Shown piece by piece: positions 1 through 8,397 of a stretch of 35,288 nt of DNA (positions are counted from its first letter, which is position 1; each line of letters begins with the position of its first letter). The notes beneath the pieces are model-generated. The model ran no database searches. It was not told the origin of the DNA and was given only the letters and a program-made list of their open reading frames with translations. A program made the position numbers and the translations under genes. The stretch is taken from contig NZ_AEJC01000117.1 of NCBI RefSeq assembly GCF_000317595.1, forward strand, positions 1-35,288, written 5' to 3'. Source of the DNA: Streptomyces ipomoeae 91-03 (GTDB lineage: Bacteria > Actinomycetota > Actinomycetes > Streptomycetales > Streptomycetaceae).

Positions 1-34
1 GACCCGCACTCGGTACCGGGCGTCGGACGGTGTG

Positions 35-886
35 TCAGCGCACCCCGCCCCAGGCCTGGCCGGCCCAGTCCCCGAAGCGGGTCCAGGGAATCCCCGGATG
101 GGCTTCGTGCAGGGCCGGGATGTCGACGCGGTAGCCGGATCCGTTGAGGAAGGCCCACATCGCGTGCATGTCGGGATCGCCGATCGCACCGAGGGGGACC
201 TGCTCATGGCGGACGTCCCGCCCCAGGACCTTGCTCAAGGCCGCCGCCATATCCACCGGGGTGGGAGCGTCACCGGCCAGCTCGATGCGCTGTCCCAGGA
301 AGGGACCCGGGGCGAGCATCACCTCCGCCGCGAACGCGCCGAGGTCGGCACGCGCCAGCTGCTGCAACGGCCGCTCGGAGGGCAGTGGCAGATCGAGAAC
401 GCCGTGGAGCACCCGCTTGTGTCCGCCGAGCGCGTTGTCGAAGAAGTAGGTCGGCCCCAGGATCGTGTACGGCACGTCACCGGAGACCAAGTCCGTTTCG
501 ATGCGCGCCTTGCTCTCGAAATGCGGTACGCCACTGTTTTGGTCGGCGCCCGCCACGGAGCTGAACACGAGGTGCGGCACCCGCTGCCGGGTCGCGGCGG
601 AGATGATGGCCCGCCCTTGTGCGACCTCGGCCGCCGGGCCCGCCTCGAAGGGCGTGGTGTATGCGAAGACGCCCGCCACGCCGTGCATGGCGGCGGAGAG
701 CGAGCGGACGTCGTTCAACGACCCCGCCACCACCTCCACTGCCTGCTCGGCGAGTTCGCGTGCGGCCCACCGGTGCGGGTCACGGACCAGCACGCGGACG
801 GGCGCCCGCCGTCGGAGCAGGGCACCTGTCACGGCCCTGCCCTGGCCCCCTGTCGCTGCGAGGACCAGGATCGGTGCGTCGGCCAT
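35..886 (-). CDS. NmrA-like NAD(P)-binding oxidoreductase
   Basis: 283 aa. An N-terminal Rossmann strand-loop-helix carries ATGGQG at residues 11-16, the glycine-rich loop of the atypical short-chain dehydrogenase / NmrA family. The later part (a PYTILGPTYFFDN segment, then a C-terminal half rich in alpha-helical residues) matches NmrA-type proteins, which bind NAD(P) and act as redox sensors or reductases in the cytoplasm. The ATG at 886 is preceded by a GGGAG ribosome site. The gene starts 42 bp after the alpha/beta hydrolase stop on the same strand, so the two are probably cotranscribed. The substrate cannot be told from sequence. No break or unusual composition was seen. Confidence 0.85.
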   Translation of the reverse strand: MADAPILVLAATGGQGRAVTGALLRRRAPVRVLVRDPHRWAARELAEQAVEVVAGSLNDVRSLSAAMHGVAGVFAYTTPFEAGPAAEVAQGRAIISAATRQRVPHLVFSSVAGADQNSGVPHFESKARIETDLVSGDVPYTILGPTYFFDNALGGHKRVLHGVLDLPLPSERPLQQLARADLGAFAAEVMLAPGPFLGQRIELAGDAPTPVDMAAALSKVLGRDVRHEQVPLGAIGDPDMHAMWAFLNGSGYRVDIPALHEAHPGIPWTRFGDWAGQAWGGVR

Positions 887-928
887 GACGAGAGAACTCC
901 CTTCAACAATCCCCTTCGAGAACGTCCC

Positions 929-1774
<846 letters not shown>

Positions 1775-1780
1775 TCAGTA

Positions 1781-1799
1781 GTGAACGAGTGACGTTCAC
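1781..1799. promoter_or_regulatory. Palindromic operator candidate
   Basis: GTGAACGAGTGACGTTCAC is a perfect 7-bp inverted repeat with a 5-bp spacer, 16 bp upstream of the hydrolase start codon. Size and position fit a TetR-family operator overlapping the promoter. No TetR-type gene lies in this window, so the regulator is unknown. Confidence 0.55.
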
Positions 1800-1960
1800 C
1801 AGCACGCTAGAACGCGGATCCCCCACCTATTTGTCCCTGAACGCACCACGTCTTGACCGTTGGTGCCCAAGGGACGCACTCGCGTCGCCTCGAAGCCGGG
1901 CGCGGAGCGCGTTCACCGCCGCCCGGTCCTCCACCGGGCGTTCACCGTGTGGGGGCCCCT

Positions 1961-2437
1961 ATGTCTCTGGTCAAGGTGGACGGGGTGCTGGTTCGGCTCT
2001 GGGACGATGTGTCTGTGCATGCTGATGACGAGGTTGGCGAGGGTGTCTCTGCGGACCTCGCAGTGTTTCTCCGGAACGTTGACGACGACCGTCGGGTGAA
2101 GATCGTTCCGTCCGTCTGTGGCGGGTGTGACGGGCGCGTGTTCTTCGTGCTCGTTGACGATGTCGAGGGCGGAGCCGAGCGGGTGTGCGCTGGTTGCGGC
2201 GGCCGCGCGTTCATCGCGGATAGCGAGGAGTTCTGGGAGGACGCTGATCCTGGCGAGGCCGGCTGCCCTTGCGGGAGCGAGGAGTTCGAGGCGGCAGCAG
2301 CGTTCTCGCTGGCCGGCGACGGCTCGGTCCGTTGGGTGACGGTGGGCCTGCGGTGCATCAAGGACGGGTTCTGTGGGGTCTATGCCGACTGGAAGATCGA
2401 CTACGGTCCAACGGATCACCTCCTGACCATGGTCTAG
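1961..2437 (+). CDS. Small cysteine-rich (zinc-ribbon-like) protein of unknown function
   Basis: 158 aa, acidic. I do not recognise the family. Cysteine pairs at 53/56 (CGGC) and 76/79 (CAGC), a CPC at 102-104, and single cysteines at 132 and 138 suggest one or two structural zinc sites. The rest is short strand-like segments rich in Asp, Glu and Val. The start ATG at 1961 was preferred over an in-frame ATG at 1853 because the added leader is proline/arginine-rich and noncoding in character, while GGGGG lies just before 1961. The stop overlaps the end of the IS110 transposase gene by 4 bp on the opposite strand, so the element inserted at or just past its 3' end and the last residues may be altered. 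Confidence 0.6.
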   Translation: MSLVKVDGVLVRLWDDVSVHADDEVGEGVSADLAVFLRNVDDDRRVKIVPSVCGGCDGRVFFVLVDDVEGGAERVCAGCGGRAFIADSEEFWEDADPGEAGCPCGSEEFEAAAAFSLAGDGSVRWVTVGLRCIKDGFCGVYADWKIDYGPTDHLLTMV

Positions 2438-3043
2438 GTCTGCGGAGCGACGGCCCGGGCGGGCTTGGGTTCGTAGAAGGTGCCGTCTCGGAGCATCGCG
2501 AAGAGGACGTCGGCCCGGCGTCTGGCGAGGCAGAGGAGAGCCTGAGTGTGGTGCTTGCCCTGGGCGATCTTCTTGTCGTAGTAGGCCCGCCATGCCGGAT
2601 CGCCCAGGGCCGTGAACTCGGAGAGGAAGAAGGCCCGTTTGAGCTGCTTGTTTCCTCTCTTGGAGGGCTGTTCGCCGCGGATCGAGGAGCCCGAGTTCCG
2701 GGTCGCGGGAGCGAGGCCGACGTAGGCGGCGAGGTGGCCGGCGGTCGGGAAAGCGCTGCCGTCGCCGACCTCGATCAGGATCCTGGCTCCGGTCCTGACG
2801 CCGATGCCGGGCATCGAGGTCAGGACCTTGGAAAGAGGGTGTTCCTCCAGGAGTTCCTCGATCCGCCCAGCCAGGAGCTTCCGCTGGTCGAGCACGGCCG
2901 TCAGGGACGCGGCAAGGCTCGGGACGATCAGCGCGGCCGCCTCCGTCCCCGGGACGGTGACGGTCTGCTCGTCCAACGCGGCGAAAATCTCATCGACGAG
3001 CCGCTCGGCCATCCGCGGCGCCTTCGGCCGTAACAACGTGACT
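2434..3043 (-). pseudogene. IS110 transposase, C-terminal half (split gene)
   Basis: Encodes the Transposase_20 region of an IS110-family recombinase: a helix-hairpin-helix-like MPGIGVRTGARIL segment, then AYVGLAPATRNSGSS with the conserved serine region, then KRGNKQLKRAFF. The reading frame enters from inserted IS5-type DNA at 3044, so any open frame extending upstream of 3043 is not native. Joined after excision to the N-terminal half at 4631, the sequence reads RRRLVTLLRPKAP without interruption. The split gene should be non-functional in situ. Confidence 0.85.
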
Positions 3044-3152
3044 GAGCCTCTTTCATCCTGTGCTGAAGGGTGAAATGGCCTGGTCAGCGGGGGTTGTGAC
3101 GAGGCAGGGCCCCTCGTCGTTGGCGTGGTGATTCCACTCATCACACCGGCGA
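3044..3152 (+). repeat. Left long terminal inverted repeat
   Basis: Begins GAGCCTCTTTCATCC and ends near CATCACACCGGCG. By eye it aligns over its full length, with scattered mismatches, to the reverse complement of 4520-4627. Confidence 0.8.
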
Positions 3153-3184
3153 CCGAAGGGGCCCTGTTGGTTCCGTATCCCGCC

Positions 3185-3931
3185 ATGCTCGACGTCCCGC
3201 ATGAGCTCGTCGAGCATGGCGCCTGGCTGCTGCACGAACACCGCCGGGCCCGCAACACGCGCTGGCGCAAGCTCGGCTGCTTCAAGCAGGCGCTGCTCAC
3301 CCTCGTCCACCTACGCAAGAACGAGACGTTCTCGCAGCTCGGAGCCGGTTTCGGGATATCCCAGGCCACCGCCTGGCGCTACGTAAACGAGTCCTTGGAG
3401 GTCCTGGCCGGCTGGGCGCCCGGTCTCCATGAAGCTCTCACCGGCCTCGGTGAAGGCGACCACGTCATCGTTGACGGCACTCTGATCTCGATCGACCGGA
3501 TCCGCGCGGACGAGCCGTACTACTCGATGAAACACCGTCGGCACGGCATGAACGTGCAGGTCATCGCCCGTCCCGACGGCACACCGCTGTGGTTCTCCCG
3601 CGCGACTCCAGGCAGGACCCATGACCTGACCGCGGCACGAGCCCACGGCATCATCCAGGCCTGCCTGACCCGGCAGGTCCTCGTGCTCGCAGACCGCGCC
3701 TACCAGGGTGCCGGCGCCACGGTCCGCATCCCGTACTACCACCACCGCGAACAGCCCGCCCACTACCAGCAGTTCAACCGAGATCATGCCCGCCTGCGAG
3801 CTCCGGGAGAACGCGCCTTCGCCCAGCTGAAATCCTGGCGGCTGCTCCGGCGAGCCAGATGCTCCACCCGCCGCATCAGCACCATCGTCCAGGCTGTCCA
3901 CACGCTGCTGACCTGCAACTATCCAGGATGA
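3185..3931 (+). CDS. IS5-family DDE transposase
   Basis: 248 aa from ATG 3185 (MLDVPHELVEHGAWLL). An in-frame GTG at 3125 would add residues encoded inside the inverted repeat, so 3185 is preferred. The N-terminal part contains the helix-turn-helix segment TFSQLGAGFGISQATAWRYV. The DDE_Tnp_4 catalytic core shows the first Asp in VIVDGTL, the second in VLADRAYQG, and the Glu in GERAFAQLKSW. It catalyses cut-and-paste or copy transposition of its own element. The length is usual for the group and the frame is intact, so it may be active. Its stop lies 32 bp from the end of the convergent Rid gene. Confidence 0.9.
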   Translation: MLDVPHELVEHGAWLLHEHRRARNTRWRKLGCFKQALLTLVHLRKNETFSQLGAGFGISQATAWRYVNESLEVLAGWAPGLHEALTGLGEGDHVIVDGTLISIDRIRADEPYYSMKHRRHGMNVQVIARPDGTPLWFSRATPGRTHDLTAARAHGIIQACLTRQVLVLADRAYQGAGATVRIPYYHHREQPAHYQQFNRDHARLRAPGERAFAQLKSWRLLRRARCSTRRISTIVQAVHTLLTCNYPG

Positions 3932-3933
3932 GG

Positions 3934-3957
3934 AGGCCGAAGAAATCAGGCCGGCCT
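3934..3957. terminator. Possible bidirectional hairpin terminator
   Basis: AGGCCG and CGGCCT form a 6-bp stem with a 12-nt loop between the convergent transposase and Rid genes. There is no U tract and the stem is short, so this is a weak call. Confidence 0.3.
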
Positions 3958-3963
3958 TCTCAC

Positions 3964-4368
3964 CTATGGCTTCACGTCGAGACGCACGAGCGCGCCGATC
4001 TCCACAAGTTGGTCCGGCAGGGCCAAGTCGGAGACTCCCATGACCGTGCTGGTGGGCCGGTGCTCCCCGAAGTACTCGGCGTGAAGGCGTGCTGTCGTGT
4101 CGAAGTTCTCCCGCAGGCTCCTCACCAGAACCGTGGTCTCCACTATCTGGCTGCGCTCGGCTCCGAACTGCCTCAGCACCAAGTCCAGATTCTCCAGTGT
4201 GGTGCGGACCTGCAGTTCGAAGTCGTCGGCACCCACGAAGTTGCCGTGACGGTCATGAGACAGCTGCCCCGACACGTAAACCGTGTCACCGACCTGGGTG
4301 GCCTGGCTGTACCCGTACAACGACTCCCACGGCATGCCGAACCCGAATATCTTCACCTGAGAACTCAT
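3964..4368 (-). CDS. Rid/YjgF/YER057c-family protein (IS passenger)
   Basis: 134 aa, the usual size of a trimeric Rid-family subunit, with YVSGQL at 31-36 and VEIGALV at 122-128. Canonical RidA hydrolyses reactive enamine/imine intermediates using an arginine in a P-A-R-(S/T) motif; here the aligned segment is P105-T106-S107, so the arginine appears to be serine. This puts it among Rid subgroups without demonstrated imine deaminase activity, so function is uncertain. ATG 4368 has an AAGGGAG ribosome site. It lies entirely between the inverted repeats of the IS5-type element and would move with it. Confidence 0.85.
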   Translation of the reverse strand: MSSQVKIFGFGMPWESLYGYSQATQVGDTVYVSGQLSHDRHGNFVGADDFELQVRTTLENLDLVLRQFGAERSQIVETTVLVRSLRENFDTTARLHAEYFGEHRPTSTVMGVSDLALPDQLVEIGALVRLDVKP

Positions 4369-4519
4369 GACTCACTCCCTTGATACAGCGCGCGGGGCCG
4401 TAGTTGCAGGCAGGCCCCTTGCGTGTAGAAGTTACGGGTCCGTACAAGCGATGCTTGTCTGGTAGCGCCGCCCGAGTGTTCTCTGCGCGCACAAAATTGG
4501 CTGCAGTGGGCTCCTCCAG

Positions 4520-4627
4520 GCGCCGGTGTGATGAGTGGCACCACTACGCCGACGACGAGGGCCCTGCCTCCTCACCGCACCCGTCGGCCAGCCAGTTTCA
4601 CCCTCCAGCAGAGGATGAAAGGGGCTC
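4520..4627 (-). repeat. Right long terminal inverted repeat
   Basis: Reverse-complement partner of 3044-3152. The outer end reads GGATGAAAGGGGCTC followed by target copy ACT at 4628-4630. Confidence 0.8.
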
Positions 4628-4630
4628 ACT

Positions 4631-5235
4631 AGGCGCCGCCTGCCCGCTTTGCGGATCTGTGCCGGAGATCCGAAACGCTCCAGCAGCGTGAGGACGGCCG
4701 GGTGCTGCAACCGCGGCCCCAGCACCCGTTCCAGCGATGGATGGATCTGGGTCAGCAGGCCGTGCAGTCGGTTGGCGACTCTGGTGGCTTCGCCGGCCAG
4801 GTCGTCGTCGAACCCGACGATCATCTCCAGCTCGGCGATCGTTTCGTCCTCGCCGTCGATCGTCCGCAGCGTGTGAGGCATCGCGCGGGCCGCGTCGGCG
4901 ATGATGAACGCATCCCTCGCGTCCGTCTTGGCCTCACCGGGGTAGAGGTCGGCGATCCGCCGCATCGTCAGACCCGGCAGATAGGCGACCAAACAGCCCA
5001 TGTCTTTCGCAACCGCCAGCGGCAGGGCGCCGATCGAGGCTGGCTGGTCGACCACGACCAGCACGGTTCCGTGCTTGGCCTGGAGTGTCGCGAACAGCTC
5101 GCGGAGCTTGGGCTCGGTGTTGGGCAGGCGCTTGTTGAACGCCTTCTTCCCGGCCGGGGTGACGGCGGTGGCGTGGTGTTCGCCCTTGCCGACGTCCAGG
5201 CCGAGGAAGACGTCGATGTCGCCGGTGTCGATCAC
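4631..5235 (-). pseudogene. IS110 transposase, N-terminal half (split gene)
   Basis: Encodes the RuvC-like DEDD half of an IS110 recombinase. The first Asp is Asp14 in FLGLDVGKGEHHA, then an acidic residue in VVVDQPASIG, then the paired Asp in EAKTDARDAF. The start is GTG 5235. Native sequence stops at RKAGRRRL, where the IS5-type element begins; any open frame past 4628 is read from inserted DNA. A truncated protein could still be made but would lack the serine-containing C-terminal domain needed for recombination. Confidence 0.85.
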
Positions 5236-5338
5236 GTGCAGGCCCCTCCATCACGCTTTCGTCCGGCCTTGGCACGGCACCGAGCCGCCACATCCACGTT
5301 ACGGAGAGCTCTTCCGGCTCGGGTGAAGCCGGTGCTAA

Positions 5339-6205
5339 GACCGTGTCCTACGTGGTGAGGCGGACGAGACGCTTGTAGCAGCACAAGGCCGCGGCGAGAC
5401 CGAGAAAGGCCAGGTAGTTGCGGGGATTACGTTCGTAGCGGGGGCTGAGTCTGCGGTAGCCGGACAGCCACGACATCGTTCTTTCGATCACCCACCTGCG
5501 GCGGCCCAGCCGTTCGCTGGACTCGATGCCTTTGCGGGCGATCCGGACTCCGATGCGCTTGCCGTGTAACCATTTCCGCAGGTCCGGTCGATCGTAGGCT
5601 TTGTCCGCGTGGAGGCGCTGAGGCTTGAAGTACCGGCCGCGATGGGGGTCGTGTCTCGTTTGGTGACCCGCCACCATCGGCTTCAGACCTTCGCTGTCGT
5701 GGGTGTTGCCGGCCGAGACGCCGACGACCAGGGGCAGTCCGTTCGCGTCCGACAGGATGTGCATCTTGGAACCCGGCTTGCCCCGGTCCACGGGGCTCGG
5801 ACCTGTGTGTTCGCCCCCTTTTTTAGCCCTGACGTGGGCGGTGTCGAGGACTACACGGGTCACCTCGACCAGGCCGGCGTCGTCGAGCCGGTGCAGCACA
5901 GCCTCGTGCAATCGGCCCCAGACGCCGGCTCTGGACCAGATCAGGAAGCGGCGGTGAGCGGTCGACTTCGATATGCCGAAGCAGGGCGGCAGAGCCCGCC
6001 AGGCACAACCGCTGACCAGCACGTAGATGATCGCCGCGAACAGCGTCTCATCAGGCGTGTCCTGTGTACCGCCGCCCTGTGGCCGCACCTTCGACGGCGG
6101 GATCAGCGGCTTCGCGATCTCCCACAGCCCATCCGGAACAATCCAACTCCACGTATCCCGCCCCATGCCCTGCCCAACGTCCGCCTCACCACGTAGGACA
6201 CGGTC
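5339..6205 (-). mobile_element. IS5-family element A, copy 1
   Basis: 867 bp, bounded by a perfect 27-bp inverted repeat (5339-5365 and 6179-6205; outer end GACCGTGTCCTACGTGGTGA) and by TAA on both sides (5336-5338, 6206-6208). It has the same length and encodes the same protein as 7062-7928, in opposite orientation. TAA fits the TNA target preference of IS5 subgroups such as IS1031 and IS427. Confidence 0.9.
5348..6166 (-). CDS. IS5-family transposase (element A, copy 1)
   Basis: 272 aa in a single frame. An N-terminal DUF4096-like region (PDGLWEIAKPLIPP) precedes the DDE core: Asp108 in VLDTAH, Asp188 in LHADKAYD and Glu229 in WVIERTMSW. The stop codon lies inside the terminal repeat. The AAAAAAGGGGG stretch within codons 115-118 is where relatives use a -1 slip, but here the frame is continuous. 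The translated protein is identical to the copy at 7101-7919, implying recent duplication. Confidence 0.92.
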   Translation of the reverse strand: MGRDTWSWIVPDGLWEIAKPLIPPSKVRPQGGGTQDTPDETLFAAIIYVLVSGCAWRALPPCFGISKSTAHRRFLIWSRAGVWGRLHEAVLHRLDDAGLVEVTRVVLDTAHVRAKKGGEHTGPSPVDRGKPGSKMHILSDANGLPLVVGVSAGNTHDSEGLKPMVAGHQTRHDPHRGRYFKPQRLHADKAYDRPDLRKWLHGKRIGVRIARKGIESSERLGRRRWVIERTMSWLSGYRRLSPRYERNPRNYLAFLGLAAALCCYKRLVRLTT

Positions 6206-6208
6206 TAA

Positions 6209-7058
6209 GACGTCGTCTCATTTGGTGAGTCTGCGGTAGCAGATGAGGGTGCAGGCGATGGCAGTGAATGCCAGGAAGTGGTCGGCTTTGCGCTCGTAGC
6301 GGCGGTGGAGTCGGCGACAGCCGGCGAGCCAGGCCATGGTGCGTTCGATGGTCCAGCGGTGGCGGCCCAGCCGCTTGGAGGACTCGATGCCCTTGCGGGC
6401 GATGCGGTGGGTGATGCCGCGCTGGCGTAACCATCGGCGCAGGTGGTCGTAGTCGTAGCCCTTGTCCGCGTGCAGTTTGGCGGGGCGGCGCCGGCGGGGT
6501 CCGCGGCGGGAGCGGATCGGCGGGATGCCGCGGACGAGGGGTTCGAGGGCCTGGCTGTCGTGAAGGTTGGCGCCGGAGACGCCGATGGAGAGGGGCAGAC
6601 CGGTCCGCTCGGTGATCAAGTGGATCTTTGAGCCTTTCTTGCCCCGGTCGACAGGATTCGGACCTGTCAGCTCCCCCCTTTCATCGCGCGCATGTTCACC
6701 GAATCGATCGCGCACCGGCTCCAGTCCAGGTCACCGCGCCTGCCCAGCTCATCCAGGACCAGACGGTGGAGCTTGGCCCAGACCCGGGCCTTGGTCCACT
6801 CGGTGAACCGCCGGTGGGCTGTCGGCCCTGAAGGTCCGAACGACGGAGGCAACTGCCGCCACGTGCAGCCCGACGTGGCCACGAAGACGATCGCAGCCAG
6901 GACCTCCCGGTCTCCGTACCGTCGTCGGCCGCCGCCCTGCGGGCGAGATGGAGCCGGCGGCACCACCCGCTCGAACAGTTCCCACAACTCGTCTGGCACG
7001 AGACGCTCAACGATCCCCACGACGCCAGACTATCGAACAATCCAAATGAGACGACATC
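6209..7058 (-). mobile_element. IS5-family element B (IS427-like)
   Basis: 850 bp lying exactly between the two copies of element A. The ends GA(C/T)GTCGTCTCATTTGG form a 17-bp inverted repeat with one mismatch. TAA lies on both sides (6206-6208 and 7059-7061), each also serving as flank of an adjoining element A. Confidence 0.85.
6218..7020 (-). CDS. IS5-family transposase made by -1 frameshifting (element B)
   Basis: Two overlapping frames. orfA (7020-6667, 117 aa) has the N-terminal domain and the first catalytic Asp (CAIDSVN). orfB continues to 6218 with the second Asp (LHADKGYD) and the Glu (WTIERTMAW). They overlap at a slippery AAAGGGGGG at 6681-6673. A -1 slip there gives KGGELTGPNPVDRG, aligning with KGGEHTGPSPVDRG of element A, and a 267-aa fusion. 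This is the arrangement known for the IS427 group. The alternative is an ordinary frameshift mutation, but location exactly on the homopolymer run favours programmed slippage. Confidence 0.85.
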
Positions 7059-7061
7059 TAA

Positions 7062-7928
7062 GACCGTGTCCTACGTGGTGAGGCGGACGTTGGGCAGGGC
7101 ATGGGGCGGGATACGTGGAGTTGGATTGTTCCGGATGGGCTGTGGGAGATCGCGAAGCCGCTGATCCCGCCGTCGAAGGTGCGGCCACAGGGCGGCGGTA
7201 CACAGGACACGCCTGATGAGACGCTGTTCGCGGCGATCATCTACGTGCTGGTCAGCGGTTGTGCCTGGCGGGCTCTGCCGCCCTGCTTCGGCATATCGAA
7301 GTCGACCGCTCACCGCCGCTTCCTGATCTGGTCCAGAGCCGGCGTCTGGGGCCGATTGCACGAGGCTGTGCTGCACCGGCTCGACGACGCCGGCCTGGTC
7401 GAGGTGACCCGTGTAGTCCTCGACACCGCCCACGTCAGGGCTAAAAAAGGGGGCGAACACACAGGTCCGAGCCCCGTGGACCGGGGCAAGCCGGGTTCCA
7501 AGATGCACATCCTGTCGGACGCGAACGGACTGCCCCTGGTCGTCGGCGTCTCGGCCGGCAACACCCACGACAGCGAAGGTCTGAAGCCGATGGTGGCGGG
7601 TCACCAAACGAGACACGACCCCCATCGCGGCCGGTACTTCAAGCCTCAGCGCCTCCACGCGGACAAAGCCTACGATCGACCGGACCTGCGGAAATGGTTA
7701 CACGGCAAGCGCATCGGAGTCCGGATCGCCCGCAAAGGCATCGAGTCCAGCGAACGGCTGGGCCGCCGCAGGTGGGTGATCGAAAGAACGATGTCGTGGC
7801 TGTCCGGCTACCGCAGACTCAGCCCCCGCTACGAACGTAATCCCCGCAACTACCTGGCCTTTCTCGGTCTCGCCGCGGCCTTGTGCTGCTACAAGCGTCT
7901 CGTCCGCCTCACCACGTAGGACACGGTC
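7062..7928 (+). mobile_element. IS5-family element A, copy 2 (inverted)
   Basis: 867 bp with the same 27-bp perfect terminal repeats as 5339-6205, flanked by TAA at 7059-7061 and 7929-7931. With copy 1 it brackets element B in inverted orientation, as in a composite transposon, although the shared TAA flanks are also explained by three independent insertions. Confidence 0.9.
7101..7919 (+). CDS. IS5-family transposase (element A, copy 2)
   Basis: 272 aa, translated protein identical to the copy at 5348-6166, with catalytic Asp108, Asp188 and Glu229 all present. The frame is intact and the stop lies within the right inverted repeat. Either copy could supply transposase for both. Confidence 0.92.
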   Translation: MGRDTWSWIVPDGLWEIAKPLIPPSKVRPQGGGTQDTPDETLFAAIIYVLVSGCAWRALPPCFGISKSTAHRRFLIWSRAGVWGRLHEAVLHRLDDAGLVEVTRVVLDTAHVRAKKGGEHTGPSPVDRGKPGSKMHILSDANGLPLVVGVSAGNTHDSEGLKPMVAGHQTRHDPHRGRYFKPQRLHADKAYDRPDLRKWLHGKRIGVRIARKGIESSERLGRRRWVIERTMSWLSGYRRLSPRYERNPRNYLAFLGLAAALCCYKRLVRLTT

Positions 7929-7931
7929 TAA

Positions 7932-8397
7932 GAGCATGACTCGGAGCCAGATCCATGAGGACGGGACACCGGGGACGCTCCGGCGGCGAGGTGGGCAATT
8001 CCGCCGCGCCAGCCGAAGGCGCCTGGGCGAAGTCGGCCTGTTCGTCGGCCATCCAGCGTTCAGTGGCCGGGCGGGCCTACCATGCCGACATCGGTGTGGC
8101 CCGCCGAGCCGTCCGCTGGTCGCAGCCGTGTTCCTCAGGATTGGTGTCCGCGCCGGAGCCTCAGCTGTTGGCCAGTGTGCGGTCGAGGAGGGGGAGCAGA
8201 CGGTCCCCGTGGTGCTGCAGTCCGGCGGGGCGGGACGGACTCGGTATGCGCGCTGCTCCTTGCAGGCTAGCCCGGCCCGGCCCGGCCCCGCCCGGCTGGG
8301 CGGGGTGGTGCGGAGCGGTCGGGGGTCGGGGAGTCGGCGGTCGTGTGGGCATCGCCGGGCACAGGGGGAGGGGACGGTCGTGGCCGTTCCGGCCGGC
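7932..8397. other. No convincing gene
   Basis: After the last TAA flank the sequence has open frames on both strands, but none has a ribosome site, GC-biased third positions throughout, or recognisable motifs. A short minus-strand frame starting at ATG 8052 (MADEQADFAQAPSAGA) runs into element A and could be the 5' end of a gene truncated by the insertion. The 8270-8320 part is low-complexity CCCGGCC repeats. Confidence 0.4.

Larger units (their letters stand above)
3044..4627 (+). mobile_element. IS5-type (ISL2-like) insertion sequence carrying a Rid passenger gene
   Basis: A 1,584-bp unit with imperfect inverted ends of about 108 bp (3044-3152 and 4520-4627), both starting GAGCC(T/C)CTTTCATCC from the outside. 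It is flanked by ACT at 3041-3043 and 4628-4630. ACT fits the ANT target duplication described for the ISL2 group of IS5, and deleting the unit plus one ACT restores the interrupted IS110 frame. It contains a DDE transposase on plus and a convergent Rid-family gene on minus, so the Rid gene is inside the mobile unit. Between the Rid start and the right end (4369-4519) I see no gene. Confidence 0.85.
2434..5335 (-). mobile_element. IS110-family element, interrupted by an IS5-type insertion
   Basis: The two halves of one IS110 transposase lie at 4631-5235 (N-terminal) and 2434-3043 (C-terminal), separated by a 1,584-bp IS5-type insertion. Together they are 1,215 nt, exactly 405 codons, once one 3-bp target copy is removed. 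IS110 elements lack terminal inverted repeats, so the outer ends are not resolved; coordinates mark the transposase plus the upstream noncoding stretch. In this family that noncoding end encodes the bridge RNA guiding recombination. Here only about 100 bp (5236-5335) remain before the next IS, containing a CCGGCT/AGCCGG hairpin. Confidence 0.7.

Noticed and set aside
4432..4630. Apparent C-terminal extension of the IS110 N-terminal half
   Set aside because: The extension is read from inserted IS5-type DNA past the ACT target copy and is not native coding sequence.
5339..7928. Composite transposon carrying cargo
   Set aside because: The interior is only another IS, and shared TAA at all junctions is explained by independent insertions; no cargo gene.
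7932..8052. Possible truncated gene on minus (ATG 8052, MADEQADFAQAPSAG) cut by element A
   Set aside because: No ribosome site, only about 40 codons, and no recognisable motif; recorded as uncertain within the spacer entry.
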